Assembly: GCA_047638715.1 (NCBI GenBank)
Contig: JBLIMK010000014.1
Location: 1 to 44,518 of the forward strand
From: SHLQ01 sp047638715
Lineage (GTDB): Bacteria > Actinomycetota > Acidimicrobiia > Acidimicrobiales > SHLQ01
Length of the DNA: 44,518 nt
Reading direction: 5' to 3'
Shown in pieces: positions 35,474 to 43,389 of the stretch. Each line of letters starts with the position of its first letter. Position 1 is the stretch's first letter. The position numbers and the translations under genes are program-made. A model generated the notes under the pieces. That model was given only the letters and a program-made list of their open reading frames with translations, made no database searches and was not told the origin of the DNA.

Positions 35474-36943
35474 TCACTCGAGCCAATCGAAAAGGTCGTC
35501 GCGGATTGTTCCGGCCGCTGTTTCGCGTTGATGCGGACCGGCTGGCGACGATGCAGGTGTACTTTCGGCTCGAGGTCTTCGACCTGTGGGTGCGATTTCG
35601 GCCGATGTTGCGGCTCTGAGCCGCCAACTCCTCGTTTGTTCGTCTTTGAACAGCGTTTGACGGTTGTCGTGGATTCGGTGGTGACAGTCGACGCAGACGA
35701 GAGCGAGCTGGTCGATGTTCGTCTCACCTCGGATTGGCGCCTCGTAAGGCAGGATGTGATGCGCTTCGCACTCGGTGTGGTCCGCTGCACAGAGAACACA
35801 GCCTTGATCTCTCACAATCAGAGCGGTCCATTGCCCCGCTGTGGCGTGACGTCGTGCTCGACCCTGCCAGAGAACGGCACCGGTGCCGGAGACCAATTGA
35901 GCGGCATGGTCGCTGATGCAGCGGTAGTACTCGGCAACGGCGACAGGGACACGGCCGGTTCCGATGAGCTCGACTTCCCATGCCGCCAGAGTCTCTGGGT
36001 CGTCGGTGATGTCGCTGAGATGTCCGGTGAACACCATGAGCGGTCGTTGCCCCGGCCGATTTACCTTTGCGGGTGCTGGCTTGCCTCTTGGCGTGCTCGA
36101 TGCACTCATGTGAGAGTCACCGGCACCCGAACCGGCGCAAGGTGATGTCTCGGGAGCTGTCGTATCGGGAGCTGAAGGTGCGCTGTCGGACGGATCGCCG
36201 ACGAGCTGCCCGATTGCCGCATCGAACATGCGCTGGTGGTGTGTGCGCTCGTGGTTGCCGTCGGCGACGTCTCGGCCACCGTCCTTGCGATACATGGCGT
36301 CCGCGCGTCGGCGAATCGTCCTCAACGCCGCGTCGATCGAGATGTCGTCTCCTTCGAGAATGATCTGACTCATGCCGCCGACCGTCCGAGAGCGAATGAC
36401 CGTGCGGAGTCGGCGCTGTCGTTGGTGTCGGGTTTCCCTGTCCGAGGCAGACTCGTGCTGGTCGACATACTTCTTCACGACCGCCCGACCTTGATCGGGG
36501 TTTCCGGCAGCGACGTCGCGAATCAGTTCGGGATCCGAAGCTGCGATGCCGCCCGTCTGCTCGGAAGCATCGGCGAGCAGGTCGACGTGTTCGCTCGACA
36601 ATTCCCCCGAGGTGAGCTTTGCGGCGAGGCCGGGGTTCCTTCCGACTGCGCTTCCTCGGCGAGTCCGCTTCTTCGCCTCGTTCTTCGATACCCGACCAGA
36701 CCCTTTGATGATGCCTTCGGTCGAGCGGTCGGAGTGGCCGGCCTGCTTTCGCTGAGCGATGAGGAGGGACTCGACGGCCGTGAGCTGGTCTCGGTAGTCC
36801 TGGATGGCTGCCATGGCGGGCCCGAACGCTGCGGACGTCAGGTGGCCCACCACAGCCGCCATCGAGGAATCGGCGGACAGACGCCAATCGTCGGTGTGCG
36901 TTCCCGACGGATTTGTGTTGTCGAATACTGCTACCAACGCCAT
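35474..36943 (-). CDS. DUF222/13E12-repeat family protein with HNH endonuclease domain
   Basis: A 489-residue protein from ATG 36943 (GTG 36973 would add ten residues; neither has a clear Shine-Dalgarno). The N-terminal 250 residues are the helical DUF222-like region (LTSGELSSEHVDLLADASEQ). A Pro/Ser-rich linker follows. The C-terminal HNH nuclease motif is at about 378-420: CVLCAADHTECEAHHILPY with ALVCVDCHHRIHD, so the zinc Cys pairs and catalytic HH and N are present. Such genes occur in many copies in actinobacteria and are often linked to mobile DNA; their cellular role is not established. It lies beside the tRNA-Leu(GAG) hotspot. Confidence 0.87.
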   Translation of the reverse strand: MALVAVFDNTNPSGTHTDDWRLSADSSMAAVVGHLTSAAFGPAMAAIQDYRDQLTAVESLLIAQRKQAGHSDRSTEGIIKGSGRVSKNEAKKRTRRGSAVGRNPGLAAKLTSGELSSEHVDLLADASEQTGGIAASDPELIRDVAAGNPDQGRAVVKKYVDQHESASDRETRHQRQRRLRTVIRSRTVGGMSQIILEGDDISIDAALRTIRRRADAMYRKDGGRDVADGNHERTHHQRMFDAAIGQLVGDPSDSAPSAPDTTAPETSPCAGSGAGDSHMSASSTPRGKPAPAKVNRPGQRPLMVFTGHLSDITDDPETLAAWEVELIGTGRVPVAVAEYYRCISDHAAQLVSGTGAVLWQGRARRHATAGQWTALIVRDQGCVLCAADHTECEAHHILPYEAPIRGETNIDQLALVCVDCHHRIHDNRQTLFKDEQTRSWRLRAATSAEIAPTGRRPRAESTPASSPAGPHQRETAAGTIRDDLFDWLE

Positions 36944-37017
36944 GCACACGAAGCTAGTGAGGGGGTGTGACACTCAACTTTGGGTCGCATCGGATGCGGA
37001 ATGAAAGGGTCAGCTGG

Positions 37018-37046
37018 TTGGGTAGGAGAGTCGCAGCGGCTACGAT
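37018..37046 (+). promoter_or_regulatory. Putative promoter of tRNA-Leu(GAG)
   Basis: TTGGGT (37018-37023) and TACGAT (37041-37046) are separated by 17 bp and end 33 bp before the mature tRNA 5' end. The spacing and box similarity fit a housekeeping sigma promoter. No gene lies between this and the divergent HNH gene. Confidence 0.5.
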
Positions 37047-37079
37047 ATGCCGTCGGTTCAGAGAGATCTGGACTGCCAC

Positions 37080-37163
37080 GTCGGAGTGGCGGAATTGGCA
37101 GACGCGCCAGCTTGAGGGGCTGGTGTCCTTAGGGACGTGGGGGTTCAAGTCCCCCCTCCGACA
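37080..37163 (+). tRNA. tRNA-Leu(GAG)
   Basis: A complete 84-nt class II tRNA. Acceptor GTCGGAG (37080-37086) pairs with CTCCGAC (37156-37162), and the discriminator is A37163. The anticodon stem CCAGC/GCTGG encloses loop TTGAGGG, with anticodon GAG at 37114-37116. A long variable arm (around TGTCCTTAGGGACGT) and T-arm GGGGG-TTCAAGT-CCCCC follow. CCA is not encoded. Its 3' end (from 37153) is repeated at 37476 and 44366, making this the probable integration site of the island that follows. Confidence 0.96.
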
Positions 37164-37369
37164 CAACAAAACCGTTGCAAACACAGGGCCTGAGGGCCCC
37201 AAAACGCGCCTAGGTGTGTCGTTTGCAAACGGATTTGCTAACGGGAGCTTTGGAAGCGGCAAAATCTGCCGTGGCCAACCGCCCTAAATGATGAGCACGG
37301 CGCCCTGGCTACGAGCTGCGTTCGCCGCCACAAGAGTTCGTGAAGATATTGTCGACCGTGGACCATCGG
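37153..37369. repeat. Direct repeat, copy A (starts in the tRNA 3' end)
   Basis: A 217-bp unit beginning with CCCCTCCGACACAAC of the tRNA-Leu(GAG) 3' end. It recurs at 37476-37693 with about 90% identity by my count (roughly 21 differences). Inside it are the inverted arms CCGTTGCAAAC and GTTTGCAAACGG (about 37181-37232), which could form a stem-loop or a recombinase/host factor site. No reading frame in it is convincing. The stretch 37164-37868 has no supported intact gene; it holds this repeat, copy B and the left end of the insertion sequence. Confidence 0.85.
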
Positions 37370-37372
37370 AGG

Positions 37373-37398
37373 CCTGAGGGTGCCGAGAAACTCATCCG
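37373..37398. repeat. Decayed third copy of the IS end sequence
   Basis: A 26-bp stretch starting CCTGAGGGTGCCGAG and ending CTCATCCG. It resembles 37755-37779 with several mismatches and one extra base. It sits just after direct repeat copy A, mirroring the position of the left IS end after copy B. Confidence 0.45.
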
Positions 37399-37470
37399 CC
37401 CTGCGTTTTCAAAGAAGATTTAGCTTGCGACGGCCATCCACGGCGTCTCAGCCTGTGGAGTTAGGGTACG

Positions 37471-37489
37471 ACTCGCCCCTCCGACACAA
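37471..37489. repeat. Attachment-site-like repeat, middle copy
   Basis: ACTCGCCCCTCCGACACAA, identical to 44361-44379. Its last 14 bases equal the 3' end of tRNA-Leu(GAG) plus three following bases. Confidence 0.7.
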
Positions 37490-37693
37490 CAAAAACCGTT
37501 GCAAACAAAGGGCTCCAGGGTCCCAAAACACGCTCAGGTGTGTCGTTTGCAAACGGATTTGCTAACGGGAGCTTTTTGAGGCGGAAAATCTGCCGTGGCC
37601 AACCGCCCTAGATGATGAGCGCGGCACCCTGGCTACGAGCTGCGTTCGGCGCCACAAGAGTTTGTGAAGATGTTGTCGACCGTGGACCATCGG
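37476..37693. repeat. Direct repeat, copy B
   Basis: The second copy of the 217-bp unit, 323 bp downstream of copy A. Directly before it, a degenerate T-arm-like sequence ends in ACTCGCCCCTCCGACACAA (37471-37489). That 19-mer is found again at 44361-44379. The pattern suggests a duplicated attachment site left by a former or tandem element. Confidence 0.85.
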
Positions 37694-37754
37694 CGGTCGG
37701 GCACTTCGCCGGTTCCCGATTCGACGATCGCGCCTGCGGGCTCGCGATTATGCG

Positions 37755-37779
37755 CCTGAAGGGGCCGAATATTCATCCG
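37755..37779. repeat. Terminal inverted repeat, left
   Basis: Begins CCTGAAGGGGCCGAAT and ends TTCATCCG. Its reverse complement matches 38993-39017 at 23 of 25 positions. It lies 89 bp beyond the transposase stop. A related degenerate copy in the same orientation is at 37373-37398. Confidence 0.75.
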
Positions 37780-37868
37780 GGCTGTTATCGGCTGGTCGAC
37801 GTGGTCTTGCTCGCCGTAGCGGTGGCCTTGTGGGCGCGTTGAAGCAGCGGGTTGCGGTGGCGTTTGGG

Positions 37869-38937
37869 TCAGGCTGCTGGCTGGTATTGGTTGATGAGCC
37901 CGTTGCAGGTTGTGGTTCGCTCGATTCGACGGTTTGGTCGGATCGGTGTGACGTTGCCGTTGTCGTTCGGGGCTCGTTGGCCGATTCCGCGATGCGGTCG
38001 TTGGGTGTTGTAGTGCTCGATGTATTCCTCGAGCAGTCGTCGAAGTTGTGTTTCGTTCGAGACGATGGTCCGGTCCAGGAGTTCGTGGCGCAGGGGGCGC
38101 ACCCATCGTTCGGCGTACGCGTTGGCTTGAGGAGAGCGCGGTGGTATCCGGATCGCGGTAATTCCGGACCCGGCAAGAACCGCGTCGAATGGGCGGGTGA
38201 ATTGTCCGGCTCCGTCTCGGATCAGAAATCGGAACCGATGACCGGCGTCGAGGCGCATCATGAGGTTGCGTGCGGCTTGGGTCGTCCACGGGCCAGTGGG
38301 GTTCGCGGTGATCCCGAGAAGGTGGACGCGTCTGGTGGCGTGTTCGATCACGAACAGCACATGCAACCGTTTGAGTAACACGGTGTCGACGCAAGCGAAG
38401 TCGGTGGCGATGATCGCCTGTGATTGGGATCGAATGAACTGGGACCAGGTCGGTCCGGTCCGATCACGGGTCGGGTTGATACCGGCTGCTTTGATGATTT
38501 TCCAGATTGTTGAGGCGGCGATGGTGTGGCCGAGTCGTTGGAGTTCTCCGTGGATTCTTCGGTATCCCCAGTTCGGGTTCTCGTTGGCGAACCGAATGAT
38601 CCGGGTTCGTAGCTGGTAGTTGATGGGTGGCCGTCCTCGAGGTTTGCTCTGTGGCTGTGTCCAGTGGCGTGCGATCCGGCGTCGATGCCAGCGCAGAACG
38701 GTGTCTGGTTTCACGATCAGAAACGTGCTGCGTTGACGTGCCCGACTCATGACTGACCCGAGAAGACCAAGGATGGTGCGGTCCGTGTTGGAGAGCCGTG
38801 GTCGGTTGATCTGACGTTGCAGGACCAAGATTTGGTGGCGGAGAGCGAGGATCTCTGCGTCACGGTCGTCGCCTGAAGCAAAAAAGCAATCCGATTTTGG
38901 TCAAGATCAGGCGGCTGAGTGCATCGAATACGGGCAT
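37869..38937 (-). pseudogene. DDE integrase-core transposase with a one-base frameshift
   Basis: ATG 38937 opens with VFDALSRLILTKIGLLF. The frame then breaks in a run of six T (complement of 38880-38885). Skipping one T gives a seamless GLLFASGDDRDAEILALRHQ continuing to the stop at 37869, so a five-T ancestor would read through as about 356 residues. The long frame alone starts only at TTG 38828. It contains a helix-turn-helix (KPDTVLRWHRRRIARHW; NWGYRRIHGELQRLGH) and the rve-type catalytic core: ATDFACVDTV, RDGAGQF and AYAERWVRPLRHELLDR, with 34 residues between the second D and E. The DDE triad is intact, so the frameshift is the only visible lesion; slippage or a sequencing error is possible. 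Confidence 0.8.
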
Positions 38938-38992
38938 AGCCGGCGGATGGTAGCCAGATGCTTTGTGTCCTGAAACCGTTGAAAAGACGACA

Positions 38993-39017
38993 CGGATGAA
39001 TTTACGGCCCCTTCAGG
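38993..39017. repeat. Terminal inverted repeat, right
   Basis: Begins CGGATGAAT and ends CGGCCCCTTCAGG, inverted relative to 37755-37779. It lies 55 bp outside the transposase ATG and supplies the last codons and stop (39002-39004) of the regulator on the minus strand. Confidence 0.75.
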
Positions 39018-42000
39018 GCAAGCGTTGCGGCATTGGTGCCGTTCGATTTGCGATCAAGCTGGGCCAGGCTCATCGCTGCTCGGAGTTCGAGAAACGGCGC
39101 AGGCTGTTGTCGGGCGATCGCGATGGCGTGTTCGAAGCTAGTTCTCGCAGCGTCGAGGTTGGCCGGGTCGCTTGCCAATGAAAGCTCGCCAAGCACACGA
39201 TGAAACTCGGGATCCCACCAGTGTGCTCCGGAGACTTCCGACATGCTCAGCTGTTTCCTGATGTGGGACACCGCTTCGTCGAATCTGCCCGCCCCGGCAA
39301 GGGTTGTGGCGAATGCTGAATCGAGCGGGAAACACCAAGCGCCCCAGAACTCCTGCCACACGGGGGCAGCTTCGATCATGAGCTGAAGGCCTGTAGAGGC
39401 ATCGCCGTTGATCAGTAGGGCGTTCGCTCGAAAGCCGTTGGCATAAGCAGACGCAAATTCGGGCAGCGTGTCGTCATCGACCAGCGCCTGAAGAATGTCG
39501 GCGAGGGCGAGGAGTTCGGTGGCATCGTCGTCGAGCAGAGCGATGTTCAACGCGCTGTTGAAGCTTTCGAGTCGGGTGTAGGGGTGGCCTAACTCCTTGG
39601 CCAACTCGATGGCCGAAGACGAGCGAGTTCTGGCCAACTCTGGCGCCCCTAGCATCCACAGGGCCATTGCATCGACGTTGCGGGCGCATACCCCAGGGTC
39701 ATGACCTCCATACGAGAAGGTCAGCCAGTGGTGCTCGGACGGCTGGTACTGCTCAATGCAGATCTGCGTGTGTTCGCGTACCGCCGCCGGGTTGCCAGCT
39801 AATGACAGGCCAGACCATTGGACGTGATGGGCCTCGAGCTTGAGGGGCAGATCGTCGAGACGTTTGGAGAGGTCGAAGAGTTCGTTGCCAAGCTGCTGGG
39901 CGGTGTTGATCTCGCCCCTCATAAGGTGCACGAACCACAGCCCCCATGTCGCCTCGAACTGCTGGCGTGTCGTACCGTGCGCCTCAGCGAGTCCACGAGC
40001 CCTCTTGCATGCAGCCTCAACCGTTGGGTCTGCCGGTCCCACACTCTGGACCAATGCGCTGACGGTGCGGAGCTCGACAGCCAACTCATGGTCTGGCCGG
40101 TCGCTATCGCCGAGGTGAGCCAGGCACGATCGCGTTTGATCCAGGTAATCGAGTGCATCGGCGAATGCTGCAGCGCTGAGCGCAGAGTCCGTCGCTCGGA
40201 TCCACGCGTCTATCGCCTGAGCGTGCTGCCCGGCGCCAGCGTGGTGGCGTGCGAGTAGTTCGGGTGAGAAGTGATCTCCTTCAGAGCTGAGTGTCTCGAG
40301 GAGTTCGGCGATTCGGCGGTGATGCTCGCAGCGGACGCTGTCGGGTATCTCGCTATAGGCGACTTCCTGAGTGAGGGCGTGCTTGAACACATACCCAGGT
40401 TCTCGTTGATATCGAGAAGCGAAGATGAGTTCGGCAGCTTGGAGTTCATTGAGATCATCGGAACGGCTGACCAGCGAGTCTCCGATCAGCGGGTGGAGAA
40501 GCGACGCAGGGACATCACGGCCGAAGACTGCTGCGACCGACAGGACGTCTCGAGCACCTTCGGACAGTCGGTCGATTCGATCTGCGACAAGCGCGTGAAC
40601 CGACGAGGGCACGAGGCCGTGTGCTGCCTCATCGGTAATGCTCAACTTGCCGTCTGAACCGACAAGCGTGCCCGCTGCCAAAGCCGACCGAACGACTTCT
40701 TCGATGAACAGCGGTGTACCTCCAGAGCGACCGGCTACCGAGGACTTCCAACGCTCGACACTGGCATTGTCGCCGACGAGATGGTCCATCATCTTGAGGG
40801 AGTCTTCGGAACCGAGTGCGTCGATTCGCAGCTGGGTGTAGTAGCTCTTTGTCGCCCAGGGGTCGACGAAACCGGGCCGGTAGGTAACGACTACGACACA
40901 TGGTCGACCGGCGATCTGGGTGGTGATGGAGTTGACGAGGTTTCTCGTTGACTCGTCGGCCCAATGGAGGTCTTCGAAGACGATGAGCAATGGTTGCTCG
41001 TGGTCTTCGAGAAGGATGTCGCGAAGCGTCGAGATCGATCGTGAACGGCGGAGCTCGGGGTCGAGCGTGGTCCACTCCTCGTCGGCGCGCTCTGGGCGAA
41101 GGGCCGCTTGCAGCGCCGGTTCGTCGACTTGCAGATCTGGATGTAGACGCAGCCTGTCGATGACGGCACTTCGAACGGGGAAGAACGGCGTGCGAGCTTC
41201 CAGTGGCGACGACGCCGCGATGACGGTCTCGAAGCCACGGTGCGCCGCAAGTAAGAGTGCTTCGTGGACGAGTCTTGACTTGCCGGCGCCAGGCTCTCCG
41301 TTCAACGCGACGAGCTGCCCGTCGCCGTGTGTGGCCTTGTCCAACAGGTCAGCGATGCGGTTGATCTCGAACGTGCGCCCGAAGAGGGGAGTGAGGCCCC
41401 GCTCGACCCGGGCCTCCCATGGAGTGCTCCAACCAGCTTCGGCGCCCAACGAGAAGAGCGGACCGATGTCGGTCCCAGCGAGCGGTCGGTCACAGCGGTG
41501 CACGCCGACCAAACCCTGGGCGAGATTTCGGGTGTCGCCGGTGAGGAGAACTTCGCTGGGCTTGGCAGCAATGGCGAGTGAGATGACGCTCTCCAACGGA
41601 GCACCATGCACGGTCAGCCCACGATAGCTGGGCGCTGCTCCAGACAGGATCTCGCCGCTGGCGATCCCGATGCGCCAGACGGAGTCGAGCCGGTCGTCGG
41701 CATGACCGGAGTCCCGAGCCAAAGCTTTGCGAATATCAATAGCCGCTTGAACAGCCCGCATCGCGTGGTGTTCTTGTGCGTTCGGAGCACCGAACACTCC
41801 GATGGTCGCACCGCTCTCGTGAATCGGGAATCCGCCATGAAGATGGATGACTTCGTAGATGACCTCGCTGATTGCGGAGGTGGAGCGCTGCCAGGCTTCG
41901 GGTCCCATGGACGAAGAGTTGCCGGCGTTGACTCGATACGTGCAGCGCAGAAGCGTCGCCAGTTTGACGCTGGGACGGGTACTTGCGGCATGGTCTCCAC

Positions 42001-42334
42001 GATCATTGGCTGGACTACGGCTGTCGGAGGTTACTGACGCAATCAGTCGGTACCCGGATTTGTGGACCGTTTCGATCACGCGTGGTGCACGTGCTTTGTC
42101 GTCAAACGCGCGCCGGACTTTGATCACCGCCGCCGAGACTGCATCGTCGCCCACAAAAGCGCCTCCCCAGACCCTGTCGAGCAGCTCAGCGCGTGAAACG
42201 ACCGTCCCTGGTTGCGCTGCCAGCTCGGCTAAGACCGCCATGGCCTTTGGCTCGAGATGCCTGCTGATCTTGCCCTTCGTGATCTGATTCGCGGTGGAGT
42301 CGAGTTGCCAGCCATCAATTACGAGATCGTCCAC
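39002..42334 (-). CDS. Large regulator: OmpR-type wHTH, cyclase-like, STAND ATPase, TPR-like
   Basis: 1110 residues from GTG 42334. Residues 1-97 form an OmpR/SARP-type winged helix (ELLDRVWGGAFVGDDAVSAAVIKVRRAF, ETVHKSGYRLIA). Residues about 120-285 resemble a class III cyclase domain, but metal-binding positions are lost: FADI-type Asp is replaced (LATLLRCTYRV) and GDG becomes ESGATIGVFGAP, so catalysis is unlikely. The ATPase domain (about 310-560) has LFGR, Walker A NGEPGAGKS (K352) and Walker B LLIVFEDLHWADE. The rest is TPR-like helical. The family's usual last 40-50 residues are missing; the end LALKGP is encoded by the IS terminal repeat, so the protein is probably truncated. It is divergent from the methyltransferase-oxygenase operon, its likely target. 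Confidence 0.88.
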   Translation of the reverse strand: MDDLVIDGWQLDSTANQITKGKISRHLEPKAMAVLAELAAQPGTVVSRAELLDRVWGGAFVGDDAVSAAVIKVRRAFDDKARAPRVIETVHKSGYRLIASVTSDSRSPANDRGDHAASTRPSVKLATLLRCTYRVNAGNSSSMGPEAWQRSTSAISEVIYEVIHLHGGFPIHESGATIGVFGAPNAQEHHAMRAVQAAIDIRKALARDSGHADDRLDSVWRIGIASGEILSGAAPSYRGLTVHGAPLESVISLAIAAKPSEVLLTGDTRNLAQGLVGVHRCDRPLAGTDIGPLFSLGAEAGWSTPWEARVERGLTPLFGRTFEINRIADLLDKATHGDGQLVALNGEPGAGKSRLVHEALLLAAHRGFETVIAASSPLEARTPFFPVRSAVIDRLRLHPDLQVDEPALQAALRPERADEEWTTLDPELRRSRSISTLRDILLEDHEQPLLIVFEDLHWADESTRNLVNSITTQIAGRPCVVVVTYRPGFVDPWATKSYYTQLRIDALGSEDSLKMMDHLVGDNASVERWKSSVAGRSGGTPLFIEEVVRSALAAGTLVGSDGKLSITDEAAHGLVPSSVHALVADRIDRLSEGARDVLSVAAVFGRDVPASLLHPLIGDSLVSRSDDLNELQAAELIFASRYQREPGYVFKHALTQEVAYSEIPDSVRCEHHRRIAELLETLSSEGDHFSPELLARHHAGAGQHAQAIDAWIRATDSALSAAAFADALDYLDQTRSCLAHLGDSDRPDHELAVELRTVSALVQSVGPADPTVEAACKRARGLAEAHGTTRQQFEATWGLWFVHLMRGEINTAQQLGNELFDLSKRLDDLPLKLEAHHVQWSGLSLAGNPAAVREHTQICIEQYQPSEHHWLTFSYGGHDPGVCARNVDAMALWMLGAPELARTRSSSAIELAKELGHPYTRLESFNSALNIALLDDDATELLALADILQALVDDDTLPEFASAYANGFRANALLINGDASTGLQLMIEAAPVWQEFWGAWCFPLDSAFATTLAGAGRFDEAVSHIRKQLSMSEVSGAHWWDPEFHRVLGELSLASDPANLDAARTSFEHAIAIARQQPAPFLELRAAMSLAQLDRKSNGTNAATLALKGP

Positions 42335-42335
42335 C

Positions 42336-42353
42336 GTAGGAACTTAGTAGGAA
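42336..42353. promoter_or_regulatory. Two heptamer direct repeats GTAGGAA with 11-bp period
   Basis: GTAGGAA at 42336-42342 and 42347-42353, separated by CTTA. Exact heptamers spaced by 11 bp, one helical turn, are the hallmark of sites bound by OmpR/SARP-type winged-helix dimers. The pair lies immediately upstream of the regulator's GTG (42334), within the 93-bp divergent region to the operon start at 42428, and overlaps the palindrome GGAATTCC (42350-42357). Autoregulation and control of the operon are inferred. Confidence 0.55.
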
Positions 42354-42427
42354 TTCCTTCATCGGGCCTTCAGGACTAATTGCGAGGCGATCCACAAGAT
42401 GGAAACAAGCAACCAAGGACCAGTCTC

Positions 42428-43366
42428 ATGACGAAATATCGCAATCGCCTTCCACAGCTCGACGGAGGCCTGTTTCTCAACGACGCAGGGCTCGAAACAG
42501 ACTTGATCTTCAACCATGGAATCGACATCCCGGAGTTTGCTGCTCACACGCTCTTGGATGATGAAGATGGTCGGGCAGCGCTCCAGCGATATATGGAGGG
42601 CTTCCTCTCGCTCGCCAATGAAACGGGAGCGGGCTTCGTGCTCGACACCCAAACCTGGCGTGCCCAGACACACTTTTCTGAAGAACTTGGTCAGGACGCA
42701 TCCGCTCTCCGCAAAGCCAACCTGGCAGCGGTCGAATTCGCCGCAACGCTCCGAGACAAGTACGCCTCGAATGCCGGGCAGATTGTGATCAACGGCCTGA
42801 TCGGACCCCGGGGCGATGCCTATGCCCCCGATGAGGAAATCGCGGCAATGGAAGCGCAGGCCTATCACGGTGAACAGCTGGGGTGGCTAGCCGAGACCGA
42901 TGTTGACATGGTGACCGCCCTGACCTTCACGCAGGCTGACGAAGCAATCGGTGTTGTTCGTGCGGCGGTTGACCTTGGCCTTCCTGTTGTCGTCTCTTTC
43001 ACAGTCGAGACCGACGGCAATCTGCCGACTGGGCAGCCACTGGCTGAGGCCATCGCCACAGTCGATGCTGCGACTGACGCTGCGGCCGCCTACTTCATGG
43101 TGAACTGCGCCCACCCCGATCATTTCGTCGGGCTCATGGTCGACCAGCCGTGGGCTCACCGGATTCGTGGGTTGCGCTGCAACGCATCGAGGATGAGCCA
43201 TGCCGAGCTTGACGAAGCCGAGGTCCTCGACGACGGCAACCCGGCAGAGTTGGCAGCGGGCTACGCGCGCCTGAAGACCACGCTGCCGTGGCTGAATGTC
43301 TTCGGTGGCTGCTGTGGCTCAGACCTACGGCATGTGACCGCCATCGCCGCGGCCGTCTCCGAGTGA
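42428..43366 (+). CDS. Homocysteine S-methyltransferase family protein
   Basis: 312 residues from ATG 42428 (an in-frame start at 42380 would lie in the divergent promoter region and is disfavoured). A TIM-barrel Zn-dependent methyltransferase: GLFLNDAGLETDLIFNHG, TGAGFVLDTQTWRAQ, INGLIGPRGDAY, and the three zinc ligands C227 (MVNCAHPDH) and C295-C296 (FGGCCGSD). Members move a methyl group from S-methylmethionine, betaine or similar onto homocysteine or another thiol. The methyl donor here is unknown. It is the first gene of a two-gene operon with an Fe(II)/2-oxoglutarate oxygenase 23 bp downstream, divergent from the large regulator. Confidence 0.88.
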   Translation: MTKYRNRLPQLDGGLFLNDAGLETDLIFNHGIDIPEFAAHTLLDDEDGRAALQRYMEGFLSLANETGAGFVLDTQTWRAQTHFSEELGQDASALRKANLAAVEFAATLRDKYASNAGQIVINGLIGPRGDAYAPDEEIAAMEAQAYHGEQLGWLAETDVDMVTALTFTQADEAIGVVRAAVDLGLPVVVSFTVETDGNLPTGQPLAEAIATVDAATDAAAAYFMVNCAHPDHFVGLMVDQPWAHRIRGLRCNASRMSHAELDEAEVLDDGNPAELAAGYARLKTTLPWLNVFGGCCGSDLRHVTAIAAAVSE

Positions 43367-43389
43367 CGCCCGATCCGGAAAGGAAGATC

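Larger units (their letters stand above)
37755..39017 (-). mobile_element. Insertion sequence of about 1.26 kb
   Basis: Bounded by 25-bp inverted repeats at 37755-37779 and 38993-39017 (23 of 25 matching) and containing one transposase reading frame on the minus strand. The 1263-bp length suits an IS3/IS481-like element with a DDE integrase-core transposase. I found no clear target-site duplication in the immediate flanks. The right end overlaps the 3' end of the regulator gene. A decayed copy of the same end sequence lies at 37373-37398. Confidence 0.65.

Noticed and set aside
33822..35627. 601-residue open frame on the minus strand opposite the substrate-binding lipoprotein
   Set aside because: The plus-strand gene has a lipobox and clear SBP_bac_5 motifs. 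The minus frame is Arg/His-rich without recognisable domains and is a by-product of high GC codon use.
37380..37842. Two short plus-strand frames (61 and 76 codons) between the direct repeats and the IS
   Set aside because: They lie in repeat DNA, lack Shine-Dalgarno sites and have no similarity that I recognise; the same frames are not preserved between repeat copies.
37841..38940. The IS transposase as the integrase of the island
   Set aside because: It is a DDE transposase with its own terminal inverted repeats, not a tyrosine or serine recombinase that would target a tRNA 3' end.
38963..39181. 72-codon plus-strand frame at the right IS end
   Set aside because: It overlaps the terminal repeat and is antisense to the regulator 3' end; no support.
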